A stretch of DNA of 10,294 bases from Euryarchaeota archaeon UBA82 (GTDB lineage Archaea; Thermoplasmatota; Poseidoniia; Poseidoniales; Poseidoniaceae): positions 5,115 to 15,408 of the forward strand of contig DAKQ01000027.1 in NCBI GenBank assembly GCA_002496635.1, given 5' to 3'. A program made the translations under genes and the position numbers. The notes beneath the pieces are model-generated. The model ran no database searches. It had not been told where the DNA came from and saw only the letters and a program-made list of their open reading frames with translations. Below, in pieces: positions 1 through 7,052 of this stretch. Every line of letters starts with the position of its first letter. Within the stretch, counting starts at the first letter, position 1.

Positions 1-65
1 TCAGCACGTCCAAGCATGGCTTCGATTTCTTCCCATGTTCGGTCATAGGTTCGTTCTGCTGACAT
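1..65 (-). CDS. Partial CDS, N-terminus of an unrecognised protein
   Basis: Reading leftward from an ATG at 65-63, 21 codons stay open to the window edge and give MSAERTYDRTWEEIEAMLGR followed by A. An in-frame TAA lies 27 bases before this ATG, and only one TTG codon lies between them, so the start is well bounded. The peptide is hydrophilic and acidic with no signal peptide. The gene lies 48 bases downstream of the sugar-phosphate nucleotidyltransferase on the same strand, so it may be co-transcribed or use the weak TATA-like box noted at 88-95. Too little is visible to assign a family. Confidence 0.55.
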   Translation of the reverse strand, partial: MSAERTYDRTWEEIEAMLGRA

Positions 66-87
66 GGTTTCTCTCAATGAGCGAGGG

Positions 88-95
88 TATTAGAA
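88..95 (-). promoter_or_regulatory. Possible TATA box of the partial leftward gene
   Basis: On the minus strand the octamer TTCTAATA is centred about 27 bases before the ATG at 65. That is the spacing expected of an archaeal TATA box driving a leaderless mRNA. There is no convincing Shine-Dalgarno before the ATG, which fits leaderless initiation. The match is short and AT-rich octamers are common, so this is tentative. Confidence 0.25.
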
Positions 96-113
96 CCCAA
101 TCCCTACCGTCAT

Positions 114-1157
114 CTAAGAAAGCCGATTATCATTGGTTTTCAAGCACTCGCTATCTCCAAGCACGATATTTACTGCTGAAACATTATCTTCAACAATTGC
201 ACCTGGAGAAAGAATACAACCTGAAAGAGAAACATTCGAACCAACGCTCGCACCTTCCATCAGTACGGTTTCCAGAAGAGTTGATCGATCCCCTACACTG
301 CATCCTGTTGCAATAACGGATTTGTGAAGTTCAATATTTGAACCAATATGTGCAGAGTTGGAAACGAACGAACCGTTGCCATCGACTGATCCATCAGGCA
401 TAGGGAATGGAAGGGTGTTGCGTTGTTCAATCAAAACATGTTGTGCCCGGATGAGTTCGGTTGGTGAACCAACATCGAACCAAACTCCATCGATAGCTTT
501 TGCATACATTGGCCATCCCATCTCTAAAAGTCGAGGGAAGAGATTCTTGGAGAAATCATATTTCTCACCCTCAGGAACAAGAGCCATTACCTCAGGTTCA
601 AGGATGTATAATCCTGCATTGATTACGTTAGAAAATGCTTCTTCAGGCTGCGGTTTCTCTTTGAATTTTCGAATGTATCCCTCTCGCAGTTCACCATCAA
701 CATCTCCTTCTTCTGAATTGGAAAGACCTACAATTCCGAATGGACTTGGGTCTTCAACTTCCCAAAGAGCCATCGTAGCTTTTGCACCACTGTCTTTGTG
801 TGCTTGGAGGAGAGCAGCTACATCAAAAGAAGCCACTGAATCACCAGAACCAATGATTACAGTATCAGTAATCTCATCCATGAGAAGTCGAACAGAACCT
901 GCAGTCCCCATAGGAGTATGTTCTTGGTTGATTCGTCCAGATGTTGATTCTGTATTCCATTGCTCCACATGAGCAGCGAGCATTTCTCCACGATATCCAG
1001 TGGTAACAATAAGTGAATCAACACCACCTTGGACCATTGAATCTTTTACAAAATCAATTACTGGGCGTCCTAAAACTTCAACCATTGGTTTAGGCCGAGC
1101 ATCGGTAATTGGCCTTAGACGAGAACCTTGGCCACCGGCCATGATGATTCCGAGCAT
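114..1157 (-). CDS. Sugar-phosphate nucleotidyltransferase with left-handed beta-helix tail
   Basis: A cytosolic enzyme of the COG1208 type, which transfers a nucleoside monophosphate from an NTP to a sugar 1-phosphate to make an NDP-sugar. The N-terminal Rossmann-like domain opens with MLGIIMAGGQGSRLRP and then RPKPM (residues 1-25), the family's nucleotide-binding signature with Ser in place of the usual Thr. GTAG lies near residue 86, GSGDS (metal-binding Asp) near 103-107, and INAGLYIL plus DFSKNLFP near 179-208. Residues about 260-335 show hexapeptide periodicity (HIGSNI, ASVGSN, GAIVEDN), typical of a left-handed beta-helix. The substrate sugar (mannose, glucose or GlcNAc) cannot be told from sequence. 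I chose the ATG at 1157, 5 bases after the stop of the upstream coiled-coil gene; a TTG at 1166 overlapping that stop (TTGA) is an alternative start adding three residues. The stop is TAG. The enzyme may feed protein glycosylation or surface polysaccharide synthesis, which is inference. Confidence 0.9.
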   Translation of the reverse strand: MLGIIMAGGQGSRLRPITDARPKPMVEVLGRPVIDFVKDSMVQGGVDSLIVTTGYRGEMLAAHVEQWNTESTSGRINQEHTPMGTAGSVRLLMDEITDTVIIGSGDSVASFDVAALLQAHKDSGAKATMALWEVEDPSPFGIVGLSNSEEGDVDGELREGYIRKFKEKPQPEEAFSNVINAGLYILEPEVMALVPEGEKYDFSKNLFPRLLEMGWPMYAKAIDGVWFDVGSPTELIRAQHVLIEQRNTLPFPMPDGSVDGNGSFVSNSAHIGSNIELHKSVIATGCSVGDRSTLLETVLMEGASVGSNVSLSGCILSPGAIVEDNVSAVNIVLGDSECLKTNDNRLS

Positions 1158-1162
1158 GTTGA

Positions 1163-2170
1163 TCAACGACGGCGTCGACCTGCGGACATATCCACTCGGC
1201 GCATCTTTTTCTTACCGCCACGACGTGGTGGAGGATTGTTTGCAGTTGTTTCTTCGTTACCCATACCACCAAAGGTAAGAGTTCCTTTGTCGAGTAGACT
1301 TGAAATCAATCCCTCAGCAACTTCTTCTGATTCAGCACCAGTTTTCAGGCTCTTTGAAACGGCCTCATTGTGGTCAGTCATCCATGATTTCCGCTCTTCT
1401 CGAGCCATGTTTAGTTCATCTCTGACCTTGTTGACATCTGTCATCATTTCATCGATTTTAGCATGTGTTTCGTCTGCTTTTCCTCGAAGTGCTACGTACT
1501 CATTGTGATGACGATCTCCTTCTGCTTTGAGAAAATCCCGAAGCGAAAAGGCTTCATCAACTTCTTTGGATTTTTCATCAGCACGACCAACTGCTTCAAG
1601 CATGGCCTGGTGTGATACATCAGCCTCAGCCTTGAGAGTTTTAATTGCAGAGTCGAGGTCATCAAGGTCAACTGCAACGAGTTCAAATGCTTCAACTTCA
1701 GGAGAGAGTTCTTGGATTCGACGACTCATTTGTTTGATCTTTTCCATGGTCTCTTTTTCCTTCTTAGGCCCCATTGCAGAGGTATTGTAGAGGTTTTCCA
1801 AGTTGGCAACATCTCGCTTTAATTGAGCATGTTCTGCAGATGCACTCTTTTTCTCATTCTTCTCTCCACGTCGTCCTTTAGCCTGGCCGATAATGGATCT
1901 GATTTGGTCTTGAATTGCGTTTCGCTTCTCTTTGAACAATCGGATTTCAGCTCGAATTGTCTTTACTTCTGCAAGAACAAGTTCCACCTTTTCCTTGTGC
2001 TCTTTATATTGACCTTGAATTGTGTTACGTTGATCTGCTGCAGAACGTGCCTCTGAACTGTAGTTATTACGAATATCTCGCAACTTTCGTACCTTTGCTT
2101 CCATAGCATGCAAACGGTCACGTAGTTCAGCATCAGGGCGTTCTTCTGCTTGGTCTTTGGAACCCAACAT
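1163..2170 (-). CDS. COG1340-like archaeal coiled-coil protein with basic tail
   Basis: A 335-aa protein, almost entirely charged heptad-rich helix from about residue 10 to 275, with no membrane segment or signal peptide. Family features of archaeal COG1340 coiled coils are visible: repeated RDxxN/RNxxQ segments near 31-95, a break with LENLYNTSAMGPKKEKE near 124-140 (the slot of the family's 'LEW..QT..L..E' hinge), and ADVSHQAM at 183-190. The C-terminus has SLLDKGTLT (291-299), then a Pro-rich linker and a strongly basic end, GKKKMRRVDMSAGRRRR (319-335). The basic tail suggests nucleic-acid or ribosome contact, which is inference; the family has no firmly established function that I know of. 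The ATG at 2170 is the first possible start after an in-frame TGA 27 bases upstream. The stop nearly abuts the nucleotidyltransferase start, so the two are probably one transcript. The 500-aa membrane protein ends 51 bases upstream. Confidence 0.85.
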   Translation of the reverse strand: MLGSKDQAEERPDAELRDRLHAMEAKVRKLRDIRNNYSSEARSAADQRNTIQGQYKEHKEKVELVLAEVKTIRAEIRLFKEKRNAIQDQIRSIIGQAKGRRGEKNEKKSASAEHAQLKRDVANLENLYNTSAMGPKKEKETMEKIKQMSRRIQELSPEVEAFELVAVDLDDLDSAIKTLKAEADVSHQAMLEAVGRADEKSKEVDEAFSLRDFLKAEGDRHHNEYVALRGKADETHAKIDEMMTDVNKVRDELNMAREERKSWMTDHNEAVSKSLKTGAESEEVAEGLISSLLDKGTLTFGGMGNEETTANNPPPRRGGKKKMRRVDMSAGRRRR

Positions 2171-2186
2171 ACCACTGCGTAGTGGT
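2171..2186. repeat. Perfect palindrome abutting the coiled-coil start codon
   Basis: ACCACTGCGTAGTGGT is a 6-base inverted repeat with a 4-base loop, directly adjacent to the ATG at 2170 of the 335-aa gene. On the minus strand it would form a small hairpin ending at the start codon if transcribed, or act as an operator in DNA. On the plus strand it is followed by TTTT, but no plus-strand gene ends here, so a terminator role is unlikely. Confidence 0.45.
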
Positions 2187-2221
2187 TTTGCATTTCAAAC
2201 CTATGGATTCAACAAAAGTGT

Positions 2222-3724
2222 TCAAACATTGAAAATATCGAGAAGTTCAAGCACGACTCCAAGACCTATAACCAACGAACCAAGCAACTGTCCACTTACA
2301 GATATGGAGCGGCGCAATCGTGTTCTAAACTCATTGCGAACATTGACATTGATTTGTCGACCAATCAGCAAGTCACCACTAGGCTCTTCTAATCGTACAG
2401 AAACTGTTGCATCGCCAAATCGTTCTGGTAAGAGCGTTTGCCATGCCATAGTACCATCCTGGAGCAATCCGGTCATCTTGCCAAGAACGTCTTCATTTCC
2501 GTCAACGGCAATAGGCAGTGATTCAGATGACCACCAGACTTCCTTTCCAGGTTCCAACTCGTATCGCATAGCAATTTCATGCGGACGGAAATCCGGAGAC
2601 TGTACGCGGAATACGACTGTCTTACTCTTTTTGGAAAGGTTGTGCATGAAGACAAAGAGATTGGCTCTTTTGGTAACCACATTTTCAAGGTCGACTTCGA
2701 AAACAAGATCTTTGAGTGCAGAGGGTCTACCAAATTCCATATCCTGTTCAATTCGATCGACAAGTCGGAAAAATGCTGGACATTGTGTTCTTGCATGTTC
2801 TATCAATTCAAGCCACAATTCAAGACTGAAGGAATCTTCTTCGAGCAACGCTTGTATTCCATCTTCTTTGATCACTTCTTCAAATTCGAGTTTCATAGTT
2901 TTAGAATCCATTCCATTGTAATGTCGATAGAGTGTCATCAGAATCTTTTCCCGTGCAAAATCATGCTTAACGCCACGCTTTACGTGACTTTGGACAGTTC
3001 GCATGAGTAAATCGTATTTTGATCGAAGTAACGGATCGAGATGAGTTCGAATCATGTCATCAAAGACACTTTGCAAGGTAGAAGGGTGAACGGGAGCCTC
3101 AAAGGCGTCTAACAAGCCTGATTTGTTGACCATGTTAAATCGATGCTGCCTTGTCGACATATGCAATCCAAGTGCGAGCATAAGTAAGCCCCATGATATG
3201 ATGAAGATGTTTCGACCAAGAGAAATATCAAGTCCAAAGAGGATAACAAAACCAAGACCTATACAGCCTAAAACTGCGCTTGTGAAGCAAAGTGAGTGAA
3301 TCCTTATTTGAACTTGAATACGGTGAGCCATCCCATCATAACCATGCAAAGCTTCGATGCTTTGATGTTGTTCTTGAGATAACTTGATGGCTCCGCTAAA
3401 AGCTGAATATGAGAGTGAAATTCTGTATCGATGCAATCCCAAAACCAACAACCATCCAATGCCAATAACTGAACCAAGAAGTAACAAGGTCGAACTGAAG
3501 GACTGTCCAATTGAAGGCTCAATACTTGATTCCCACCAATTTGGATCAGTTCCCTCATAGGCCCAAGAGCCTAATAAAATGAAAAGAGAAAACACTGGAA
3601 GGAGCAGGGTGAGACGCAATCCAGAGGAGAGAATCTGATTATCGATCGAGAGAAGAAATCGTTCTCTTTCCAAAAGAGGAGATTCCAAAACGGAGGGCAA
3701 GGATGAATCAACTGTCTCGCTCAC
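2222..3724 (-). CDS. Unrecognised multi-pass membrane protein
   Basis: I do not recognise this 500-aa protein. Hydrophobic stretches predict membrane spans near residues 34-54, 78-97, 146-166 and 172-190, and a last one at 477-497. The 280-residue middle part is soluble. Its first half (about 210-335) is helical and charged and includes HVKRGVKHDFAREKIL (247-262). Its second half (about 336-460) has alternating beta-strand character (TVVFRVQSPDF, EVWWSSESLPIAVDG), suggesting a beta-sandwich. The start is GTG at 3724. It is the earliest possible initiation codon: an in-frame TGA lies 63 bases upstream with no ATG, GTG or TTG between, and the next in-frame Met is residue 132. It lies 69 bases after the DtxR-family gene and 51 bases before the coiled-coil gene on the same strand. 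An even number of N-terminal spans would put both termini and the soluble part on predictable sides, but I cannot fix the orientation. Confidence 0.8.
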   Translation of the reverse strand: MSETVDSSLPSVLESPLLERERFLLSIDNQILSSGLRLTLLLPVFSLFILLGSWAYEGTDPNWWESSIEPSIGQSFSSTLLLLGSVIGIGWLLVLGLHRYRISLSYSAFSGAIKLSQEQHQSIEALHGYDGMAHRIQVQIRIHSLCFTSAVLGCIGLGFVILFGLDISLGRNIFIISWGLLMLALGLHMSTRQHRFNMVNKSGLLDAFEAPVHPSTLQSVFDDMIRTHLDPLLRSKYDLLMRTVQSHVKRGVKHDFAREKILMTLYRHYNGMDSKTMKLEFEEVIKEDGIQALLEEDSFSLELWLELIEHARTQCPAFFRLVDRIEQDMEFGRPSALKDLVFEVDLENVVTKRANLFVFMHNLSKKSKTVVFRVQSPDFRPHEIAMRYELEPGKEVWWSSESLPIAVDGNEDVLGKMTGLLQDGTMAWQTLLPERFGDATVSVRLEEPSGDLLIGRQINVNVRNEFRTRLRRSISVSGQLLGSLVIGLGVVLELLDIFNV

Positions 3725-3793
3725 GAACGTCCCTTGCGAACATGAGTCAAAAGCGTTCGTCCTGTAGAAGAAGGAAAACGGTCAGATTACAAC

Positions 3794-4450
3794 TCATTGG
3801 GTACGTACGATAATTGAATCTGAAATAGTCGAATCAAGTTCGACAAGTGTTCCATTCGTATCGAATTGGGATGAACCAAGTGATTTGATCACCGATCCGA
3901 TTGCTAATCGTTCTCCAAAGAGTCCAACCAGGTCTTCAGAAGCAAGAAGACCAACAATGGATGCTTCTTGCCCTTTTCCAAGCAAGGAAAGGGAGGTAAA
4001 TTGATTGATTTTGGATGAGATTCTGTCGCTGATCTCTGTAGTCGCTTTCGGTATGTCTCTTCCGCTTGGGTCAAATTCGGGATCTCCAAGTAATAGGGTC
4101 AATGCGACTTCTAGATCATCATCGATAGCATGCTCGAGACGACATGCTGTTTCGTGTGGATTTCCATCAAAGGGTATTCGTTCAAGAAGAACTTCTGCGA
4201 GACGATGACGTCTCTTCATAGTTCTACCATGAATCAATCCATTTTCGGTTAATTTGGCGCCTTTGTACCGTACATAATCGATGAATCCTTTTGCCGATAG
4301 ACGTTGAATCATTTCTGTAGCAGAAGCAGGAGAAACATTGAGTTTCTGGGCTAAGTCACCAGTTCTTACTCGCGAATGAGGGTCTGATTCAAAGAACTCA
4401 TACATGGTTTCAAGATATTCATCTTCGAACTCTTGAAAATGACCCGCCAT
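3794..4450 (-). CDS. DtxR-family metal-dependent transcriptional repressor with FeoA-like domain
   Basis: A 218-aa DNA-binding repressor sensing Fe(II) or Mn(II), of the DtxR/MntR/IdeR family, with the full three-domain layout. Residues 8-72 form the winged helix-turn-helix (RTGDLAQKLNVSPASATEMI is the recognition part). Residues 73-135 form the dimerisation domain, with likely metal ligands H82, E86, H99, C103, E106 and H107; these correspond to DtxR H79, E83, H98, C102, E105 and H106. E11 takes the place of DtxR M10, as in MntR-like members, so the primary site mixes iron-type Cys with manganese-type acid and the cognate metal is uncertain. LLGDPEFDPSGRDIP (120-134) matches the conserved segment ending the domain. 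Residues about 150-218 resemble the SH3-like FeoA domain. The start ATG at 4450 is preceded by GAGGGG as a possible Shine-Dalgarno. A palindrome at 4464-4477 may be an autoregulatory operator. No metal transporter gene is visible next to it. Confidence 0.9.
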   Translation of the reverse strand: MAGHFQEFEDEYLETMYEFFESDPHSRVRTGDLAQKLNVSPASATEMIQRLSAKGFIDYVRYKGAKLTENGLIHGRTMKRRHRLAEVLLERIPFDGNPHETACRLEHAIDDDLEVALTLLLGDPEFDPSGRDIPKATTEISDRISSKINQFTSLSLLGKGQEASIVGLLASEDLVGLFGERLAIGSVIKSLGSSQFDTNGTLVELDSTISDSIIVRTQ

Positions 4451-4463
4451 AGTCGCCCCTCGC

Positions 4464-4477
4464 TGTATTAAAATACA
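4464..4477. promoter_or_regulatory. Candidate operator and core promoter of the DtxR-family gene
   Basis: TGTATTAAAATACA is a perfect 6+6 inverted repeat with a 2-base centre, 14-27 bases before the ATG at 4450. On the minus strand it reads TGTATTTTAATACA and itself resembles a TATA box. A second AT-rich element, TTAATAAG, lies at 4488-4495 and would place the transcription start inside the palindrome. Either way a dimer bound here would block transcription of the repressor gene. Autoregulation is common in this family; the specific site is inference. Confidence 0.45.
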
Positions 4478-4495
4478 AGAGTCCCCTTATTAATC

Positions 4496-6994
4496 CTACT
4501 TTGCCGAAAATACTGTTGAGCAAGAAGGGCATCGCACAGAACCCTCATATTCAGAAGGTACTCGTAACTTCGAAGGACATTCAGGACATGAAATCTCAAT
4601 CTTGGCAGGAGGTGTTTCTATGATTTCTAAATCATCATCATCTTCGATTTCTTCTTCAATCTCTTCCTCGATTTCCGCTTCCACTTCGAACCGCTCAGAG
4701 CAATCAGGACAACGTACTGTACCTGAATAGTCGCCAGGAATACGTAATGTTCTTTCGCAAAATGGACATGAGCGCTCTACTGATTCAACTTCTTTCTTGA
4801 CGATCTTTTTCTTGTCCTTCTTTTTCTTTTCAGACGCCACACTTTCAGATTCTGATGAACGTCGAAGATGGAGAACCAAAATGATAGCAGCAGAAGTAGC
4901 GATACCTCCACCGATTGCTACCCATGGAACTTCAAACCCTTCTTCTTCAACTTCTTTATCTTGAACTGAAAAACTCTTCTCGGATTCCAACACAGTACTT
5001 GCAAAAGTCCATTGTGCAGTAAGAAGAAGTTCTGTTCCAGTAGGGACCTCAAACGACAGGTCGATTTTCGAGGTTGAACCCGCAGTCATTGCAGAAGTGG
5101 TCGTTTGGGCGAGTATGCTTCCATCTGAATCAATGAGCAGCATCTGTCCACTCGGGCCATTTAACTGCCCTGAGTTTTGAAGGTCAATGGTTACTGTTGC
5201 TAAACTACCCTCCTCCATTTCTCGTGGTATTGTAATCGGGCTGATGGACATCGAATAGATGGGCTCTTCTCCAGAGAGGGGCGCAGTAGCGATGTAACTT
5301 GTTGTAGAAGCAGTCCATCCTACAGGATCCATTCGTAAAATGACTTCAGTTCCAGGAACCTCACCTAAGGGCGTCTGTCCGCTAATGATTCCAGAACCGA
5401 GGGTAACGATCTGTTCAGAAACAAAAACATCTGTCCCAGAGATTCGATACCCATATCGCAACTTTACATCTCTTGTAACCCCATTATCGATTGAAACATT
5501 CCATCCTATGGTAACCTCGCCCTCTTCTTCAATAGCAATCACTTCGGCAAACATGCCTTGTTCTGAGCCAACATCCACCGAGAAGGTTCCATTCAATCCT
5601 TCGAGCACAATGCCATCAGAAGAGCGTATCATCCAATGGTATTCCTGAAGGCCTGATTGAGTAAGAGTGAACGAGAGAGCAATGTCGCCTGCTTGTCCTT
5701 GTTCGAGTGTAACAGAACTATTTGCAACGACCACATTCAAACTTGAGCGAATTTCCAAATCAGCTTGACCAGTTGAATTCCCTTGATTTCGCAGGAGTAA
5801 AGAAACATCGATGGTATCGTCAACATGCCATGGCCCTCCAATGAGCGCTAAACCGGAAGGTCCTGCTCCATCGAATATTGCAGAGTCGAGACCTTCAAGT
5901 GTGAACAATGTGATACCGCCGCTTGTTGCACCATTCCGATCCTCAATGAATATACATTCAAGGATTCCAGGACGTGCTGTGAACGTCAATAACTCTGAAA
6001 CCACCTCTTCTATAGAAAGAATGATGGATTGATTGTAGATCTCACTGTCTTGGAAATCACATATGATACGACCATCAAAGGAACGTTCTCCGTCGATATT
6101 TGATAGTGTTAGGTTGAAAGAAACATCCGATCCAGCAGTAACGTTTTGTGTCTGAATCTCCAAAGCCATCGTTGCGTTTGGCAAGGGAGGAGGGCCAATT
6201 GTAGCAATTACTGAAAGGGATGAAACAGATTGATTCATTGAAACGTTCATCCAAAGATTACCTTCTGTTGCCATAAACGTTGATTCGAATTCCAAGACTA
6301 CGCTCGAAGTGCCGTTAACGAGTACATCAACGTAGTGAATCGTCTCATTCCAAGTATCTTGCATGACATCAAGGACAAATGATGCAGTCCCATCAACATC
6401 ACCAAAGTTCTCTATTGGTATTTCTGCCTGGATGAAATCACCTTGCCGGATTGTTGAATTCGTAGTATATTCTCCAGTGGAATCAATAGCAGACAAAGTG
6501 ATTGCTGAAGTTCCTACAAAATCAATGGCTGAAGGTGCTAGGCGTTGCAATGAAACAATTGTTTCAGAAACAAATCCACTCGAGGGCTCACCAACATCAC
6601 CAAATAACTCAATATGAAGTTCCATGTATCCGATGTCGAGATCGGTCAATTGAATTAAAACCGCCTTGATTTCATTACCGGAAAGGGTGTGAGATTGATT
6701 TTGGGTCCACAGTATCTGGCCACTCAAATCGACAAGAGTTGAGTTGAGATGAACCGTACCAGCGGAGTTATTTTCTTCAACAAGATCGAGAGAAACATTC
6801 GTTGAATTCCCCAAAAAGGTCGATGAATCGTCAAAAATCAAACTTGACTCTTCCATTAAGATGGCACCACTGGAAGCCTGAACTGTTGGCAAGGAAAGCA
6901 CGGAACACAACAAAAGTCCGGCCATGAATATACGAGACAAAAATCTCGATTGGCCTTCCATACCTTGCTTGAACTCATGGGGGTTCTTGAGCAT
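4496..6994 (-). CDS. Secreted single-pass surface protein with twin cytoplasmic MJ0042-type zinc ribbons
   Basis: An 832-aa type I membrane protein. Residues 17-40 form a signal peptide (RIFMAGLLLCSVLSLPTVQA, cleavage probable after VQA). The long ectodomain (about 41-680) is beta-rich and looks like tandem Ig/CARDB-type domains (IENFGDVDGT, LLLRNQGNSTG, DLQNSGQLNG). It holds 18 N-x-S/T sequons, all between residues 63 and 499. One membrane span lies at 690-710, followed by a Lys-rich stop-transfer and linker. The cytoplasmic tail has two zinc ribbons of the form CxxC-x15-CxxC (C743/C746/C762/C765 and C803/C806/C822/C825), separated by a poly-Glu/Asp linker. The start at 6994 (MLKNPHEF) is chosen because a TATA-like box sits about 30 bases upstream; the in-frame ATG at 6961 (MEGQSRF) is also possible. 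The frame stays open further upstream to 7225, but that extension lies antisense to the divergent gene, encodes no plausible signal peptide and is rejected. Function is unknown; surface recognition or adhesion with inward signalling is a guess. Confidence 0.85.
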   Translation of the reverse strand: MLKNPHEFKQGMEGQSRFLSRIFMAGLLLCSVLSLPTVQASSGAILMEESSLIFDDSSTFLGNSTNVSLDLVEENNSAGTVHLNSTLVDLSGQILWTQNQSHTLSGNEIKAVLIQLTDLDIGYMELHIELFGDVGEPSSGFVSETIVSLQRLAPSAIDFVGTSAITLSAIDSTGEYTTNSTIRQGDFIQAEIPIENFGDVDGTASFVLDVMQDTWNETIHYVDVLVNGTSSVVLEFESTFMATEGNLWMNVSMNQSVSSLSVIATIGPPPLPNATMALEIQTQNVTAGSDVSFNLTLSNIDGERSFDGRIICDFQDSEIYNQSIILSIEEVVSELLTFTARPGILECIFIEDRNGATSGGITLFTLEGLDSAIFDGAGPSGLALIGGPWHVDDTIDVSLLLRNQGNSTGQADLEIRSSLNVVVANSSVTLEQGQAGDIALSFTLTQSGLQEYHWMIRSSDGIVLEGLNGTFSVDVGSEQGMFAEVIAIEEEGEVTIGWNVSIDNGVTRDVKLRYGYRISGTDVFVSEQIVTLGSGIISGQTPLGEVPGTEVILRMDPVGWTASTTSYIATAPLSGEEPIYSMSISPITIPREMEEGSLATVTIDLQNSGQLNGPSGQMLLIDSDGSILAQTTTSAMTAGSTSKIDLSFEVPTGTELLLTAQWTFASTVLESEKSFSVQDKEVEEEGFEVPWVAIGGGIATSAAIILVLHLRRSSESESVASEKKKKDKKKIVKKEVESVERSCPFCERTLRIPGDYSGTVRCPDCSERFEVEAEIEEEIEEEIEDDDDLEIIETPPAKIEISCPECPSKLRVPSEYEGSVRCPSCSTVFSAK

Positions 6995-7052
6995 GATGCT
7001 GAAATATGTCGCAGCGGGAGGTTTATTCAAGGTTGCAGAGTCGGCGAAACAT
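6995..7052. promoter_or_regulatory. Divergent promoter region with a shared central TATA-like box
   Basis: These 58 bases separate the two divergent gene sets. The only clear AT-rich element is GTTTATTCAA at 7021-7030. It reads TTTATTCA on the plus strand, centred about 28 bases before the ATG at 7053, and GAATAAAC on the minus strand, centred about 31 bases before the ATG at 6994. Those are the spacings expected for leaderless archaeal transcripts in both directions. Neither chosen ATG has a well-placed Shine-Dalgarno. The assignment depends on the two chosen starts. Confidence 0.45.

Noticed and set aside
358..972. 204-aa plus-strand open frame
   Set aside because: It lies fully antisense to the sugar-phosphate nucleotidyltransferase, and its translation is Ser/Pro/Arg-rich with no recognisable domain, as expected of a mirror frame.
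2171..2190. Plus-strand intrinsic terminator (hairpin followed by TTTT)
   Set aside because: No plus-strand gene ends upstream of it; the genes on both sides are on the minus strand, so an operator or 5' leader role for the palindrome is more sensible.
2157..2921. 254-aa plus-strand open frame
   Set aside because: It is antisense to the 500-aa membrane protein, with a Ser/Thr/Arg-rich composition typical of a complementary frame, and has no promoter or partner gene.
6924..7052. Extended N-terminus of the 270-aa coiled-coil protein from 6924, 6993 or 6996
   Set aside because: It would overlap the signal-peptide coding region or start codon of the divergent gene and leave no room for promoters; the residues before MTPEELL show no coiled-coil or family features.
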